This document shows, one piece after another, positions 50,279-59,082 of a stretch of 64,000 nucleotides of DNA (the stretch's first letter is position 1; each line of letters opens with the position of its first letter). The notes under the pieces are model-generated. The model did no database searches. It was not told the DNA's origin and was given only the letters and a program-made list of their open reading frames with translations. The DNA is from Telluribacter sp035998675 (GTDB lineage: Bacteria > Bacteroidota > Bacteroidia > Cytophagales > Spirosomataceae), in contig NZ_DASYHI010000015.1 in assembly GCF_035998675.1 (NCBI RefSeq), forward strand, positions 372,001 to 436,000, given 5' to 3'. The translations under genes and the position numbers were made by a program.

Positions 50279-53167
50279 TTGATTATTTATTTTTATATCA
50301 AGTGGTTTCTGCTTAGGTTGGCAGAACCCTGGCATTTCTTTTCTTTCCGGGTTATCCATAAGCAGCCTGGAAGGTGTAGGCAGCAATCCATTACGGTAAT
50401 TGCATTTCTTTGCTTGTGGTTGCTGGTATTCTTCAACGCAAACGCACAATCAGCCCCCAATCCTTTACCCGCCGCTGGTTTAGCCAGCCCTACTTCATTA
50501 CGGGTCCAGTACCTGGTAGACTCCACAGATGGGCTTACTATTGAGCAGGTAAGCAGTCCACAGGCCCGTTGGCAAACTTCGGAAGACCCAACTTTGATAC
50601 TCGGCTTTACCCCCCACCCGGTCTGGTGCCGGTTTACCCTGCAGCAGGCGGCTGATACCAGCCGGGACTTCGCGCTGGAAATCACTAACTACTATGTTGA
50701 TAGCCTAACCCTGTACCAGCCTGATTCGCTGAAAGGCTGGTCGGTGCAGCATTCGGGAGACATGATTCCCTTTGCCCGGCGAACCCCCGCGACGCGATTT
50801 CCAGCTTTTTATGTTACAGTTTCGGGCACCCGGCCGCAGACCTTTTACGCCCGTATTCTTGCATCACAGCACCATAGTTACCGCTGGCAGATCTGGAACC
50901 AGGCTCCGTTTATGACGCACCGGCTACCCGACATAGAGCGGTATATTTCCTTCGCGCTTTTGCTCATGCTTGCCCTGTTTCCCCTGGGTGGATTGCTGTT
51001 TATGTACCGGTTTGTGGTGCTGCGGGCCTATAGTCTTCTGGGGTTAGCGGTTGCTGCTTCTGCGGTAGTAGGCACCGGTTTGTCAAACGTTATATTTCCT
51101 AACTCCCCGTACTGGGCGCACACGAGTCATTATGTTGGTGTGGCGATAGTCATGCCGGTTCTGGCTTACTACATTGTTAGGGTGTGTAAGCTGCCCAGGT
51201 ACATGCCCCGTGTGGTGGTGCTGTACCAGTTTTTTGGGGGAATAGGGCTGTTGTATGCCGGGCTGAGTTTTTTTGTACGGCACCCTTACATTACATGGGC
51301 TATAGTGGCAGCATTATGCATCATGCATATATCCATTGTACTGACTCTGCTGGCTTTATACCGACGACGCATACAGCCAGCCTTTTGGTATATAATCTCC
51401 ATCATCCTGACCTCCCCGATATATGCCTATTTCTACGGACGCAATGCCGGTTTCTTTATCGGCCTCATTAGTGAAGAAACCCTTAAATATCCGCTGCTCT
51501 TTTCTACGCTGGCTACCCCGTTAATCTGGGTGGGTATACTCTGGGAAGCTACCCGCGACCGCATCCGAACCGCTGAAAACCTGAGCCTGGAACAGTCCAG
51601 GCGCGAAAATATTCAGGCCCTTGACAAACTCAAAACCGACTTTTTTACCAATGTTTCCCACGAACTTCGTACCCCCCTAACGCTCATCTTGGGGCCGCTC
51701 GGTAGCGTACTGAAGCGACAGCGGACTGACGGCGAGGATACCCGGCTGATTGAAACAGCGCAGCGCAGCGCCCGCCAATTACTGAAGCTGGTAAATGAAA
51801 TTCTGGACCTGAGTAAGCTAGAAGCCGGTAAAGTAGCGGTATCCCTCAGGCCGGTCCGGCTCGTTGAGGTTGCCCGGCTCGCTGTCGCCAACTTTGAGTC
51901 ACAAGCGCAGCTGCGCAACATCGCGCTGGAGCTAAACTACGAGGTAGAGGAACTCCTTGTTTTGGCGCTGGATGTAAAAAAAATCCGCCATGTGCTGGAA
52001 AACCTGCTGTCAAACGCCATCAAGGCCACTCCCGCCGGCGGCACCATCACGTTGGGTGTGCAGGTCAGCCCAGATAAGCTACTGCTGCGGGTGAGCGACA
52101 CCGGCCGGGGCATTCACCCCGACGATCTGCCCCACGTGTTTGACCGCTTCTTTCAGACCAACCAGCCTGACGCAGCCGTGGAGGGCGGCACCGGCATAGG
52201 TCTTGCTCTCTGTCAGGAATACGCCCGGGCTATGCAGGGGCGGCTTTGGGTTGAGAGTCAGTGGGGCCAGGGTACTACTTTCTTTTTAGAGCTACCCTTG
52301 CTGGTAGCACCTGCGGGTACCGAAGCCAGTGCATCCGACCCGGAAGAGGATATGGCCTATGTGCCTCGGGTACCGGCGGAGCCACCGGTCTCTACCTCCG
52401 GCGAAACGGTGCTGGTGGTGGAAGACAACCCCAGCCTCCGCAACTATTTACTAACTGTACTACAGCCCCGGTTTAAAGTATGGCTGGCCGAGGATGGTCA
52501 GGCAGCACTGGATCTACTGGCGCAGGCGACTACCCTGCCCTCCCTGATTATATCCGACGTAATGATGCCCCGGATGGACGGTTTTCAACTACTCGACCAC
52601 CTGAAAGGCAGTGATGCCTACCGGCTGATCCCAGTGATCATGCTGACGGCCCGCGCCGATAGAGCCGACAAGCTGCGGGCACTACGCATCGGGGTAGACG
52701 ACTACCTGCTCAAACCGTTTGATGAAGACGAGCTACTGGCCCGGATCACCAGCCTCCTCCTCAATCAGAAAGAGCGACAGAAGCACGTACTCACGGAGGC
52801 CGACACTCCGACCCACAGCGAAGAGGTGCCCGCTCCGACGGCTTCGGCCGAGGATATGGCCTGGCTGCTGAAACTGGAAGCCGCCACCCTGGCGCAACTG
52901 GGCAATGCCGACCTGACGGCGGAGTGGCTGGCCGACGATATGGCCGTGAGCCGACGAACCCTATTCCGGGAGATAAAACGGCTGACCGGCCTTACACCCA
53001 CCCAGTACATTACGACCGCCCGCTTTAGGCACGCCCGGCAACTCCTGGAAAACCGTGAGGTCACTTCTATCAAGCAGTTGGCCTCTGTGGTAGGGTTCCG
53101 GCAGATAAAACATTTCTCAATAAGCTATAAAAATCAATTTGGCAAAAGCCCTTCCGATTATCTTTAA
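50279..53167 (+). CDS. Hybrid sensor kinase: 7TMR-DISM sensor, histidine kinase, receiver and AraC output
   Basis: About 962 residues. After a signal segment (IAFLCLWLLVFFNANAQ) comes a periplasmic 7TMR-DISMED2-like domain (about 60-210), then seven membrane helices (about 222-425). Next are a HisKA domain with phospho-acceptor H461 (NVSHELRTPL), a HATPase domain with DVKKIRHVLENLLSNAIKATPAGG and GGTGIGLAL, a receiver domain with D760 (ISDVMMPRMDG), and an AraC-type helix-turn-helix (about 870-962). The protein can both sense and bind DNA. No ATG is available near the signal segment; TTG at 50279 or a later TTG must be the start. The adhesin gene follows on the same strand and is the obvious candidate target. 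Confidence 0.9.
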   Translation: MIIYFYIKWFLLRLAEPWHFFSFRVIHKQPGRCRQQSITVIAFLCLWLLVFFNANAQSAPNPLPAAGLASPTSLRVQYLVDSTDGLTIEQVSSPQARWQTSEDPTLILGFTPHPVWCRFTLQQAADTSRDFALEITNYYVDSLTLYQPDSLKGWSVQHSGDMIPFARRTPATRFPAFYVTVSGTRPQTFYARILASQHHSYRWQIWNQAPFMTHRLPDIERYISFALLLMLALFPLGGLLFMYRFVVLRAYSLLGLAVAASAVVGTGLSNVIFPNSPYWAHTSHYVGVAIVMPVLAYYIVRVCKLPRYMPRVVVLYQFFGGIGLLYAGLSFFVRHPYITWAIVAALCIMHISIVLTLLALYRRRIQPAFWYIISIILTSPIYAYFYGRNAGFFIGLISEETLKYPLLFSTLATPLIWVGILWEATRDRIRTAENLSLEQSRRENIQALDKLKTDFFTNVSHELRTPLTLILGPLGSVLKRQRTDGEDTRLIETAQRSARQLLKLVNEILDLSKLEAGKVAVSLRPVRLVEVARLAVANFESQAQLRNIALELNYEVEELLVLALDVKKIRHVLENLLSNAIKATPAGGTITLGVQVSPDKLLLRVSDTGRGIHPDDLPHVFDRFFQTNQPDAAVEGGTGIGLALCQEYARAMQGRLWVESQWGQGTTFFLELPLLVAPAGTEASASDPEEDMAYVPRVPAEPPVSTSGETVLVVEDNPSLRNYLLTVLQPRFKVWLAEDGQAALDLLAQATTLPSLIISDVMMPRMDGFQLLDHLKGSDAYRLIPVIMLTARADRADKLRALRIGVDDYLLKPFDEDELLARITSLLLNQKERQKHVLTEADTPTHSEEVPAPTASAEDMAWLLKLEAATLAQLGNADLTAEWLADDMAVSRRTLFREIKRLTGLTPTQYITTARFRHARQLLENREVTSIKQLASVVGFRQIKHFSISYKNQFGKSPSDYL

Positions 53168-53204
53168 AAGGGAACGATGTTGTAGTCTACGCCGCTAGTT
53201 ATTA

Positions 53205-53235
53205 CGGGCCGCTCTCCCTTAGGGAAAGCGGCCCG
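53205..53235 (+). terminator. Terminator of the sensor kinase gene
   Basis: A 9-bp GC-rich stem (53205-53213 with 53227-53235) extends inward with one mismatch to TCCCT/AGGGA. It lies 38 bp after the stop codon. The T-run is weak (GCTTGTTTGTGG). Confidence 0.65.
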
Positions 53236-53310
53236 GCTTGTTTGTGGCTACCGAATCCTGGGCCAGCTGATTCTTGCAAAAGAGGCCTGAAAATTAATGG
53301 GCTACACAAA

Positions 53311-53346
53311 TTGGCACGCTGGTGTACCTAAGTTGGCACGCTGGTG
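53311..53346. repeat. Two 14-bp direct repeats 22 bp apart upstream of the adhesin
   Basis: TTGGCACGCTGGTG occurs at 53311-53324 and again at 53333-53346. The 22-bp offset is about two DNA turns, so both copies face the same side of the helix. They lie 49-84 bp upstream of the adhesin ATG. This is the expected layout of a dimer-binding operator, for example for the AraC domain of the kinase encoded upstream; that link is inference. Confidence 0.7.
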
Positions 53347-53394
53347 CACGTAGAAAGGGCTTGATTTGTGCTGCAGAACCAACCCATTTTTACT

Positions 53395-56300
53395 ATGAAA
53401 CAACACTACCATTTTCTCAGGCACCTGGCAAGGGTGTTATTGTTATCTTCGTTTCTGTTCGGGTTCTCTCAAGCCAGAGGGGATATTTTTACCGTCACCA
53501 ACACAAATGACGACGGACCGGGCTCTCTGCGGCAAGCTATTTTGAATGCCAACGCTAATTCTGGATCGGATGAAATTAACTTTAATATTGGTACGGGACC
53601 ACACTCTATTATTTTGAGCGCTGCTCTCCCACAAATCAATGGTTCTGTCGCCATTGATGGCACTACCCAGCCCGGCTATGGGGGTACCCCTCTTATCAGC
53701 ATTCTGTTCAATGGGACAATAATTAACGTCTCAGGAGGAAGCAGGCTGGAAATTAAAGGGTTAGCGCTGGCGTCAGTAACGGGTGTGGTCGGAACAGCTA
53801 TAAGCTTAAATAATGTCGATGGAGCTATAATCCTTAATTGTGCCTTTAGCAACCGCCAGGTCGGCATCGCGTCTAGCGGGGGCAAAGACCTGCGGGTGCT
53901 GAGCAACAGCTTTGTCAACGCGAGCGCAGGAAGCGGCTTCGCCTTGCAGGTAAATGGGGTGACAACAGCCAGCCTGCCCAAAGGCCTGCTGGTCAGAGAC
54001 AACACCTTCAGCGGGGGTGGCAATGGAATATACCTGCTGAACATGGAGGGTTTGGTCATTGGCGATGAGTCGGTGAGCGGAGCCAATGTGGTGCTAAGGG
54101 ATGGGGACCTTCACGGCTTCGGCGGTACTGCTCTCCAACTGGCAGCTTGTGACAACGCAGTCATCGACAATCTGGACGTGGGTCGAAGCAGTGGAGTACT
54201 CGGAGTAGGAATTAATCTGGCTGGAGCCGACAACGACAATGTGCTGATCCAGAACTGCCAAATTAGCAACCGCCAAGTCGGCATCGCGTCTAGCGGGGGC
54301 AAGGACCTGCGGGTGCTGAGCAACAGCTTTGTCAACGCGAGCGCAGGAAGCGGCTTCGCCTTGCAGGTAAATGGGGTGACAACGGCCAGCCTGCCCAAAG
54401 GCCTGCTGGTCAGAGACAACACCTTCAGCGGGGGTGGCAATGGAATATACCTGCTGAACATGGAGGGTCTGGTCATTGGCGATGAGTCGGTGAGCGGAGC
54501 CAATGTGGTGCTAAGGGATGGGGACCTTCACGGCTTCGGCGGTACTGCTCTCCAACTGGCAAGCTGTGACAACGCCCTGATAGAGAAACTTAACCTTTCG
54601 TATAATAGAAACTCCTCCTTTGGTACAGGACTGATATTGAACAATTGTAGTTCGGCTACAGTGACCACTAACAGCGTCTGTAGCCGGGCAACAGGTATTA
54701 GTGTTGCAGGTACCACTTCCGGGCAGCTAATCGCCAATAACCTGGTAAGCTGTACAAGGGGCTTGACTGTAACATCAAATGGCTCCCTTACTATTACCGA
54801 CAATACTTTTCAGGGAAATGGCAGTGCTGTATTTAACAATGGACTTGAAACCTTGATCGCTAGGGGTAACTATTGGGGAGCACCCAACGGCCCAACATCC
54901 TTAGGCGGAACTGGCAATAGCTATACAGGACCCGTTGATGCCACAGGCTTTTTGACCAGTCCGGCAGCAAACGTGGCCAGGCTAAATGGAACCTTAACCC
55001 CCAGTACCCAATCTGTTAGTAGTCTTACATCTACTGGATGTGTTGCAGGAGCCGCCAAAACATTCACGGTTCTGGGCAAATGTATTGGAAACCCGGTTGT
55101 GATTGAAGCTCCGGCTAATTTTGAGTTATCCGCCGATGGAAATACCTATACCGATATTCTGACGCTCAACACAGGCACCACAGCTAGTACGGTGTACGTA
55201 CGCATTGCCAGTGGCGCTACGGCAGGAAACGTATCAGGAAGCCCTGTGATTACAGGCGCTTCCGCTGCCCAGATAACCTTCTCAGGTACTGTACAATCTG
55301 CTGCACCTGATGCACCAACGGTAAACGATGCGTCAAATACTTTCACCTACAATGGCAATACGCAGACGGCAACCGCCACGGCAGGCAATGGTGCTACTGT
55401 GCAGTACTTCCTGGCACCAACCGGCGGGGAGACCGAAAACCCCGTAGCCACTGACGCAGGTACCTATACCTTCTACGCCCAGGCTTCCCTCAACGGATGC
55501 GTTAGTACAAGCCGGACCAAAGTAACACTAAAAATCAGCCAGGCTGATCTGACCATTGTTGTTGATGATAAAACAAAGGATTATGGCCAGGACAATCCCC
55601 AATTAACGGGCACGGTTACTGGTATTGTACCTTCTGATGGTATAACTGTTCAGTACAGCACTACTGCCGATAATACCAGCGAAGAGAGAGATGGAGGGTA
55701 TCCAATTATCGCCACCCTGAATGATCCCAACAACAGGCTGGACAACTATACCTTGAGCAATACCCCGGCTGTCCTTTCGGTAGTCGGCAAGGCCAATCAG
55801 GCTCCGGTTGCGGTTGCAAAAGACATTGTCATTGCGCTGGATGCCAATGGCAAGGCCACTATCACGCCGGATGACATTGACGGCGGTAGCACCGATGATC
55901 AGGCTATCACCAACAAAGCCATCTCCAACACCACGTTCGGTTGCAATCCGGCCAACTACGCCCTGGCCTTCAATGGTACTAATCCGGGCGGCTATTTTAC
56001 CTTACCCGCCGGCGTGGTAAAAGGACTGACCAATTTCACGTTTGAGGCTTGGGTAAATTATACCGACAATGGCAACTGGACAAGGTTCATGGATTTTGGT
56101 AATAACACCAATGTAAACATGTTTTTTACCGCAAAAAACGGCCGGAATCCTGGTTTGGGAAATCCACGATTTGCCATTACGATTGGAGGCATAAATGGCG
56201 AGCAAGTGATTAACTCCAATATAGCTATGCCCACGGGCTGGCACCACGTTGCTGTGGTCCTCAAGCAGGTATCAAGCAACAGCGTGACCGGCACCATGTA

Positions 56301-58737
56301 CATTGATGGGAAGGTGGTGGGTACCAATAACGCCATGACACTGACCCCGAACAGCCTGAATGGTGGAATTACGAACAACAACTTTATCGGCAAATCGCAG
56401 TATGCTGATCCTTTTCTGAAGGGGCAGATGGATGAAGTGCGTATCTGGAGCGTAGCCAGAAGTTCCGCCGACATCAACACTTTCAAGGATAAGTCGCTAT
56501 CAGGCAATGAATTCGGTCTGTTTGCTTACTATGATTTTGAAGATGGGCCGGGAAGCACCAAGGTAAAGGATAAGTCACCCAGCAAGAACGATGGTACCCT
56601 CTTTAACATGACCAGCTACCAGCCGTTCGTAGCCCCCGGTGTTATTCAGCAGTTGGGAGTTGGCGAGAACAACGTCACCTTGACCGTGTCAGACGCAGCG
56701 GGCCTGAGTTCGTCGGCGGTGGCCAAGGTGACCGTAGTCGATAACATCGCCCCCACGCTGACGGCTGTTAATAAAACCATACCGTTGGTTGCCGGCTCGG
56801 CCACCATACAGGTTGATGATGTGGTAACCGCCTATTCGGATAACTGTGGTGTAGCCAGTCTGCAACTCAGCAAGTCAAGCTTCGATTGCAGCAACCTCGG
56901 TGACAATACAATTACAGTTACGGCTACGGATGTAAACGGAAAATCAACCAGTGTCCAGGTCACCGTGACTGTAACCGACCCCCAGTCCTCCTGTAATAAA
57001 GCTCCGGTTGCGGTCGCAAAACCGCTTGTTGTTTCGGCCGATGCCAACTGCCAGGGTACCACTACGGCAGAGGCCTTCGATGATGGCTCGTCTGACCCCG
57101 ATGGAGATAAGCTGACCTTCAGCGTCTTGCCAGTCGGCCCTTACTCAAAAGGAGTCACAGACATTGTGTTTACCGTTACGGACGCACGTGGTGCCATAAG
57201 TAGTGTCAATACCACTATCACCGTGGAAGACAAGCAGGGCCCAACATTCACAACACCGGCCGACCGTACGGTGAGCCTGCTGGAAAACTGTAGCTTTACC
57301 GTGCCCGATCTGCTGATGGGTCTGACCGGCACCGATAACTGCAGCATGGCCAGCTTCACCCAAAGCCCAGCCGCAGGAACCGTACTAAGTTCAGCGCCGA
57401 ATCAGACGCACACGGTGACCATCACGGCCACCGATGAAGCGGGCAACTACACGGAGGAAATCGTTACGCTGACGGCTAAGGATGAGAAGGAGCCCCTGGC
57501 ACTGGCCAGGCCCCTGACGGTCCAACTCGACGCTTCGGGTAAGGCTACAATCAGCCCCGCCCAGCTTAACAACGGTTCCAGTGACAACTGCACCGATGCG
57601 GCCAGTCTGCAACTGAGCCTGGACAAATCCAGCTTCGACTGCTCAAACACTGGCCCCAACACCGTCATTCTGACCGTAACCGACGCCAGCGGAAACAGCG
57701 CTAAGGCTGAGGTAGTGGTAACCGTAGAAGACAAACTCCAGCCTGCCATCACCTGCCCGGCCGAAGAGATAACCCATTGCTTTGCCGCTACCAACACCTA
57801 TACGATTCCGGATCTGGTGGCAACCGACAACTGCCAGATTGCTTCGGTGAGCTTTACGATCAGCGGGGCTACCAACCGCACCGGTACAGGCACAGATGCC
57901 AGCGGGGAGTTCCAGGTGGGTACCAGCACGATTCAGTGGACGGTGACCGACCAGAGCGGCAACCACTCGCAGTGCAGCCGTACGGTGGTCATCAATGCTC
58001 CTCTGAGTGTGTCGCTCGCCAGCGTGAACTCCATCGGGGCGGGGGCGCAGCCCAACACGATCTACGTAGGCTATGGCCCTCAGAGTCTTACCTACGAACC
58101 GGTCGTTAGCGGAGGCACGGCGCCTTACAGCTACACCTGGTCAAACGGCTCAATGGGCTCCTCACTGGTGTTGACAGAGGCTGGAAACTACAGCGTGAGC
58201 ATCTCCGACGCCCGGGGTTGTGTGCAGAGCACGAGTGTTGTATCGGTCAAGATGGTCGATGTGCGTTGCGGCAATAAGAATGATAAGGTGCTGGTATGCC
58301 AAAAAACTAGCAGTGCAAAGAATCCCTGGAACCAGATTTGTGTAGATGCTAATGCCGTAGCCACTCATTTGGCCAATGGAAGCACCCTTGGTACCTGCGC
58401 AGCGCCTACCAGTCGTACGGCAGCTCCCCAGGAAGTACAACCTACCGCAGTAGTAGTTGACCTGGCGGATGAGTCAGTGAAGGAGCTGACGGTAACGGTA
58501 GGACCTAACCCCGCCAGTGACCGCTTTATGGTGGAGATCAGGCTTCCTCAGGCTACGGATGTGGTACTTGAAGTACGTGACCTGCGCGGTCAACTCATGC
58601 AGTCGCGTACAGTACCAACTGCTGGTACTCGGCTACGTCAGGAAGTTTCTCTGAATATGTACCCAGAAGGCTTGTACCTGCTGAACGTGCAGACAGCAAC
58701 TGAGCGGAGAGTAATTAAGGTGGTGAAGAACCAGTAA
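53395..58737 (+). CDS. Giant T9SS-secreted adhesin-like protein
   Basis: About 1780 residues. The ATG at 53395 (MKQHYHFLRHLARVLLLSSFLFGFSQARG) gives the signal peptide. The order is: right-handed parallel beta-helix (about 40-510, opening FTVTNTNDDGPGSLRQAI) with a nearly exact internal duplication; an Ig-like segment; an MBG domain (about 718-800, KTKDYGQDNPQL); a LamG-like lectin domain (about 878-1065, FTFEAWVNY); several HYR/cadherin-like repeats rich in TDNC and VTVTD; an SprB/PKD-like segment (APYSYTWSNGS); and a T9SS type A domain (about 1700-1780, VGPNPASDRFMVEI). It should be displayed or released at the surface and may bind polysaccharide or surfaces. Confidence 0.9.
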   Translation: MKQHYHFLRHLARVLLLSSFLFGFSQARGDIFTVTNTNDDGPGSLRQAILNANANSGSDEINFNIGTGPHSIILSAALPQINGSVAIDGTTQPGYGGTPLISILFNGTIINVSGGSRLEIKGLALASVTGVVGTAISLNNVDGAIILNCAFSNRQVGIASSGGKDLRVLSNSFVNASAGSGFALQVNGVTTASLPKGLLVRDNTFSGGGNGIYLLNMEGLVIGDESVSGANVVLRDGDLHGFGGTALQLAACDNAVIDNLDVGRSSGVLGVGINLAGADNDNVLIQNCQISNRQVGIASSGGKDLRVLSNSFVNASAGSGFALQVNGVTTASLPKGLLVRDNTFSGGGNGIYLLNMEGLVIGDESVSGANVVLRDGDLHGFGGTALQLASCDNALIEKLNLSYNRNSSFGTGLILNNCSSATVTTNSVCSRATGISVAGTTSGQLIANNLVSCTRGLTVTSNGSLTITDNTFQGNGSAVFNNGLETLIARGNYWGAPNGPTSLGGTGNSYTGPVDATGFLTSPAANVARLNGTLTPSTQSVSSLTSTGCVAGAAKTFTVLGKCIGNPVVIEAPANFELSADGNTYTDILTLNTGTTASTVYVRIASGATAGNVSGSPVITGASAAQITFSGTVQSAAPDAPTVNDASNTFTYNGNTQTATATAGNGATVQYFLAPTGGETENPVATDAGTYTFYAQASLNGCVSTSRTKVTLKISQADLTIVVDDKTKDYGQDNPQLTGTVTGIVPSDGITVQYSTTADNTSEERDGGYPIIATLNDPNNRLDNYTLSNTPAVLSVVGKANQAPVAVAKDIVIALDANGKATITPDDIDGGSTDDQAITNKAISNTTFGCNPANYALAFNGTNPGGYFTLPAGVVKGLTNFTFEAWVNYTDNGNWTRFMDFGNNTNVNMFFTAKNGRNPGLGNPRFAITIGGINGEQVINSNIAMPTGWHHVAVVLKQVSSNSVTGTMYIDGKVVGTNNAMTLTPNSLNGGITNNNFIGKSQYADPFLKGQMDEVRIWSVARSSADINTFKDKSLSGNEFGLFAYYDFEDGPGSTKVKDKSPSKNDGTLFNMTSYQPFVAPGVIQQLGVGENNVTLTVSDAAGLSSSAVAKVTVVDNIAPTLTAVNKTIPLVAGSATIQVDDVVTAYSDNCGVASLQLSKSSFDCSNLGDNTITVTATDVNGKSTSVQVTVTVTDPQSSCNKAPVAVAKPLVVSADANCQGTTTAEAFDDGSSDPDGDKLTFSVLPVGPYSKGVTDIVFTVTDARGAISSVNTTITVEDKQGPTFTTPADRTVSLLENCSFTVPDLLMGLTGTDNCSMASFTQSPAAGTVLSSAPNQTHTVTITATDEAGNYTEEIVTLTAKDEKEPLALARPLTVQLDASGKATISPAQLNNGSSDNCTDAASLQLSLDKSSFDCSNTGPNTVILTVTDASGNSAKAEVVVTVEDKLQPAITCPAEEITHCFAATNTYTIPDLVATDNCQIASVSFTISGATNRTGTGTDASGEFQVGTSTIQWTVTDQSGNHSQCSRTVVINAPLSVSLASVNSIGAGAQPNTIYVGYGPQSLTYEPVVSGGTAPYSYTWSNGSMGSSLVLTEAGNYSVSISDARGCVQSTSVVSVKMVDVRCGNKNDKVLVCQKTSSAKNPWNQICVDANAVATHLANGSTLGTCAAPTSRTAAPQEVQPTAVVVDLADESVKELTVTVGPNPASDRFMVEIRLPQATDVVLEVRDLRGQLMQSRTVPTAGTRLRQEVSLNMYPEGLYLLNVQTATERRVIKVVKNQ
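53848..54158 (+). repeat. 311-bp internal repeat, copy 1
   Basis: This copy pairs with 54265-54575 at a constant offset of 417 bp (139 codons). I count seven mismatches by eye over the 311 bp. It encodes a block of the beta-helix starting SNRQVGIASSGGKDLRVLSN. Confidence 0.95.
54265..54575 (+). repeat. 311-bp internal repeat, copy 2
   Basis: Second copy of the beta-helix block, about 98% identical in DNA to copy 1. The 106 bp between the copies are unique. The near identity at the DNA level suggests recent duplication or gene conversion. Confidence 0.95.
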
Positions 58738-58755
58738 AGTTCTTTCCGATAATCA

Positions 58756-58800
58756 AAAGGACAGAGTCCTGGCTGCCATGCAGTCAGGACTCTGTCCTTT
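58756..58800 (+). terminator. Terminator of the adhesin gene
   Basis: A 16-bp perfect stem (58756-58771 with 58785-58800), extended by a further short pairing in the loop, lies 18 bp after the stop codon. It ends in TTT without a long T-run. The rest of 58801-58978 is AT-rich with no gene seen. Confidence 0.8.
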
Positions 58801-58978
58801 ACCAAGTCAACGCTATCACCAAAACTCCTTCTTTGCAATAGCTACGGATAGATAATAAAGGCTGTTCCTCTAACCGTTAGTAGCTTTCTACTATGACTTT
58901 TATGCCTCTTTCAAGAAAAGCGATAAAAGGTGATAACCCTAATTTCAAAAAATAGAGATTATATAAATAGCGCTACCT

Positions 58979-59082
58979 CTACACCCCCAGCAGCCGCCAC
59001 ACGCCCGAGAAGAAAAACAGCGCCAGCCCTACGGGTGTAAGTACCTTCCAGCCCAGGTACATGAGCTGGTCTACGCGCAGGC
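58979..59082 (-). repeat. nuoH 3' end, source copy of the 104-bp direct repeat
   Basis: It matches 49901-50004 with one silent difference and begins exactly at the nuoH stop codon. The two copies are in the same orientation and enclose 8,974 bp that carry the sensor kinase and the adhesin. Confidence 0.95.

Noticed and set aside
53334..53348. Sigma-54-like promoter TGGCACGCTGGTGCA
   Set aside because: The GG and GC are one base too close for a -24/-12 promoter, and the other copy of the repeat lacks the GC. An operator explains both copies better.
50005..58978. Search for an integrase, transposase or relaxase within the segment flanked by nuoH copies
   Set aside because: Only the sensor kinase and the adhesin are coding; no recombinase-like reading frame or terminal inverted repeats were found, so the segment is not called a mobile element.
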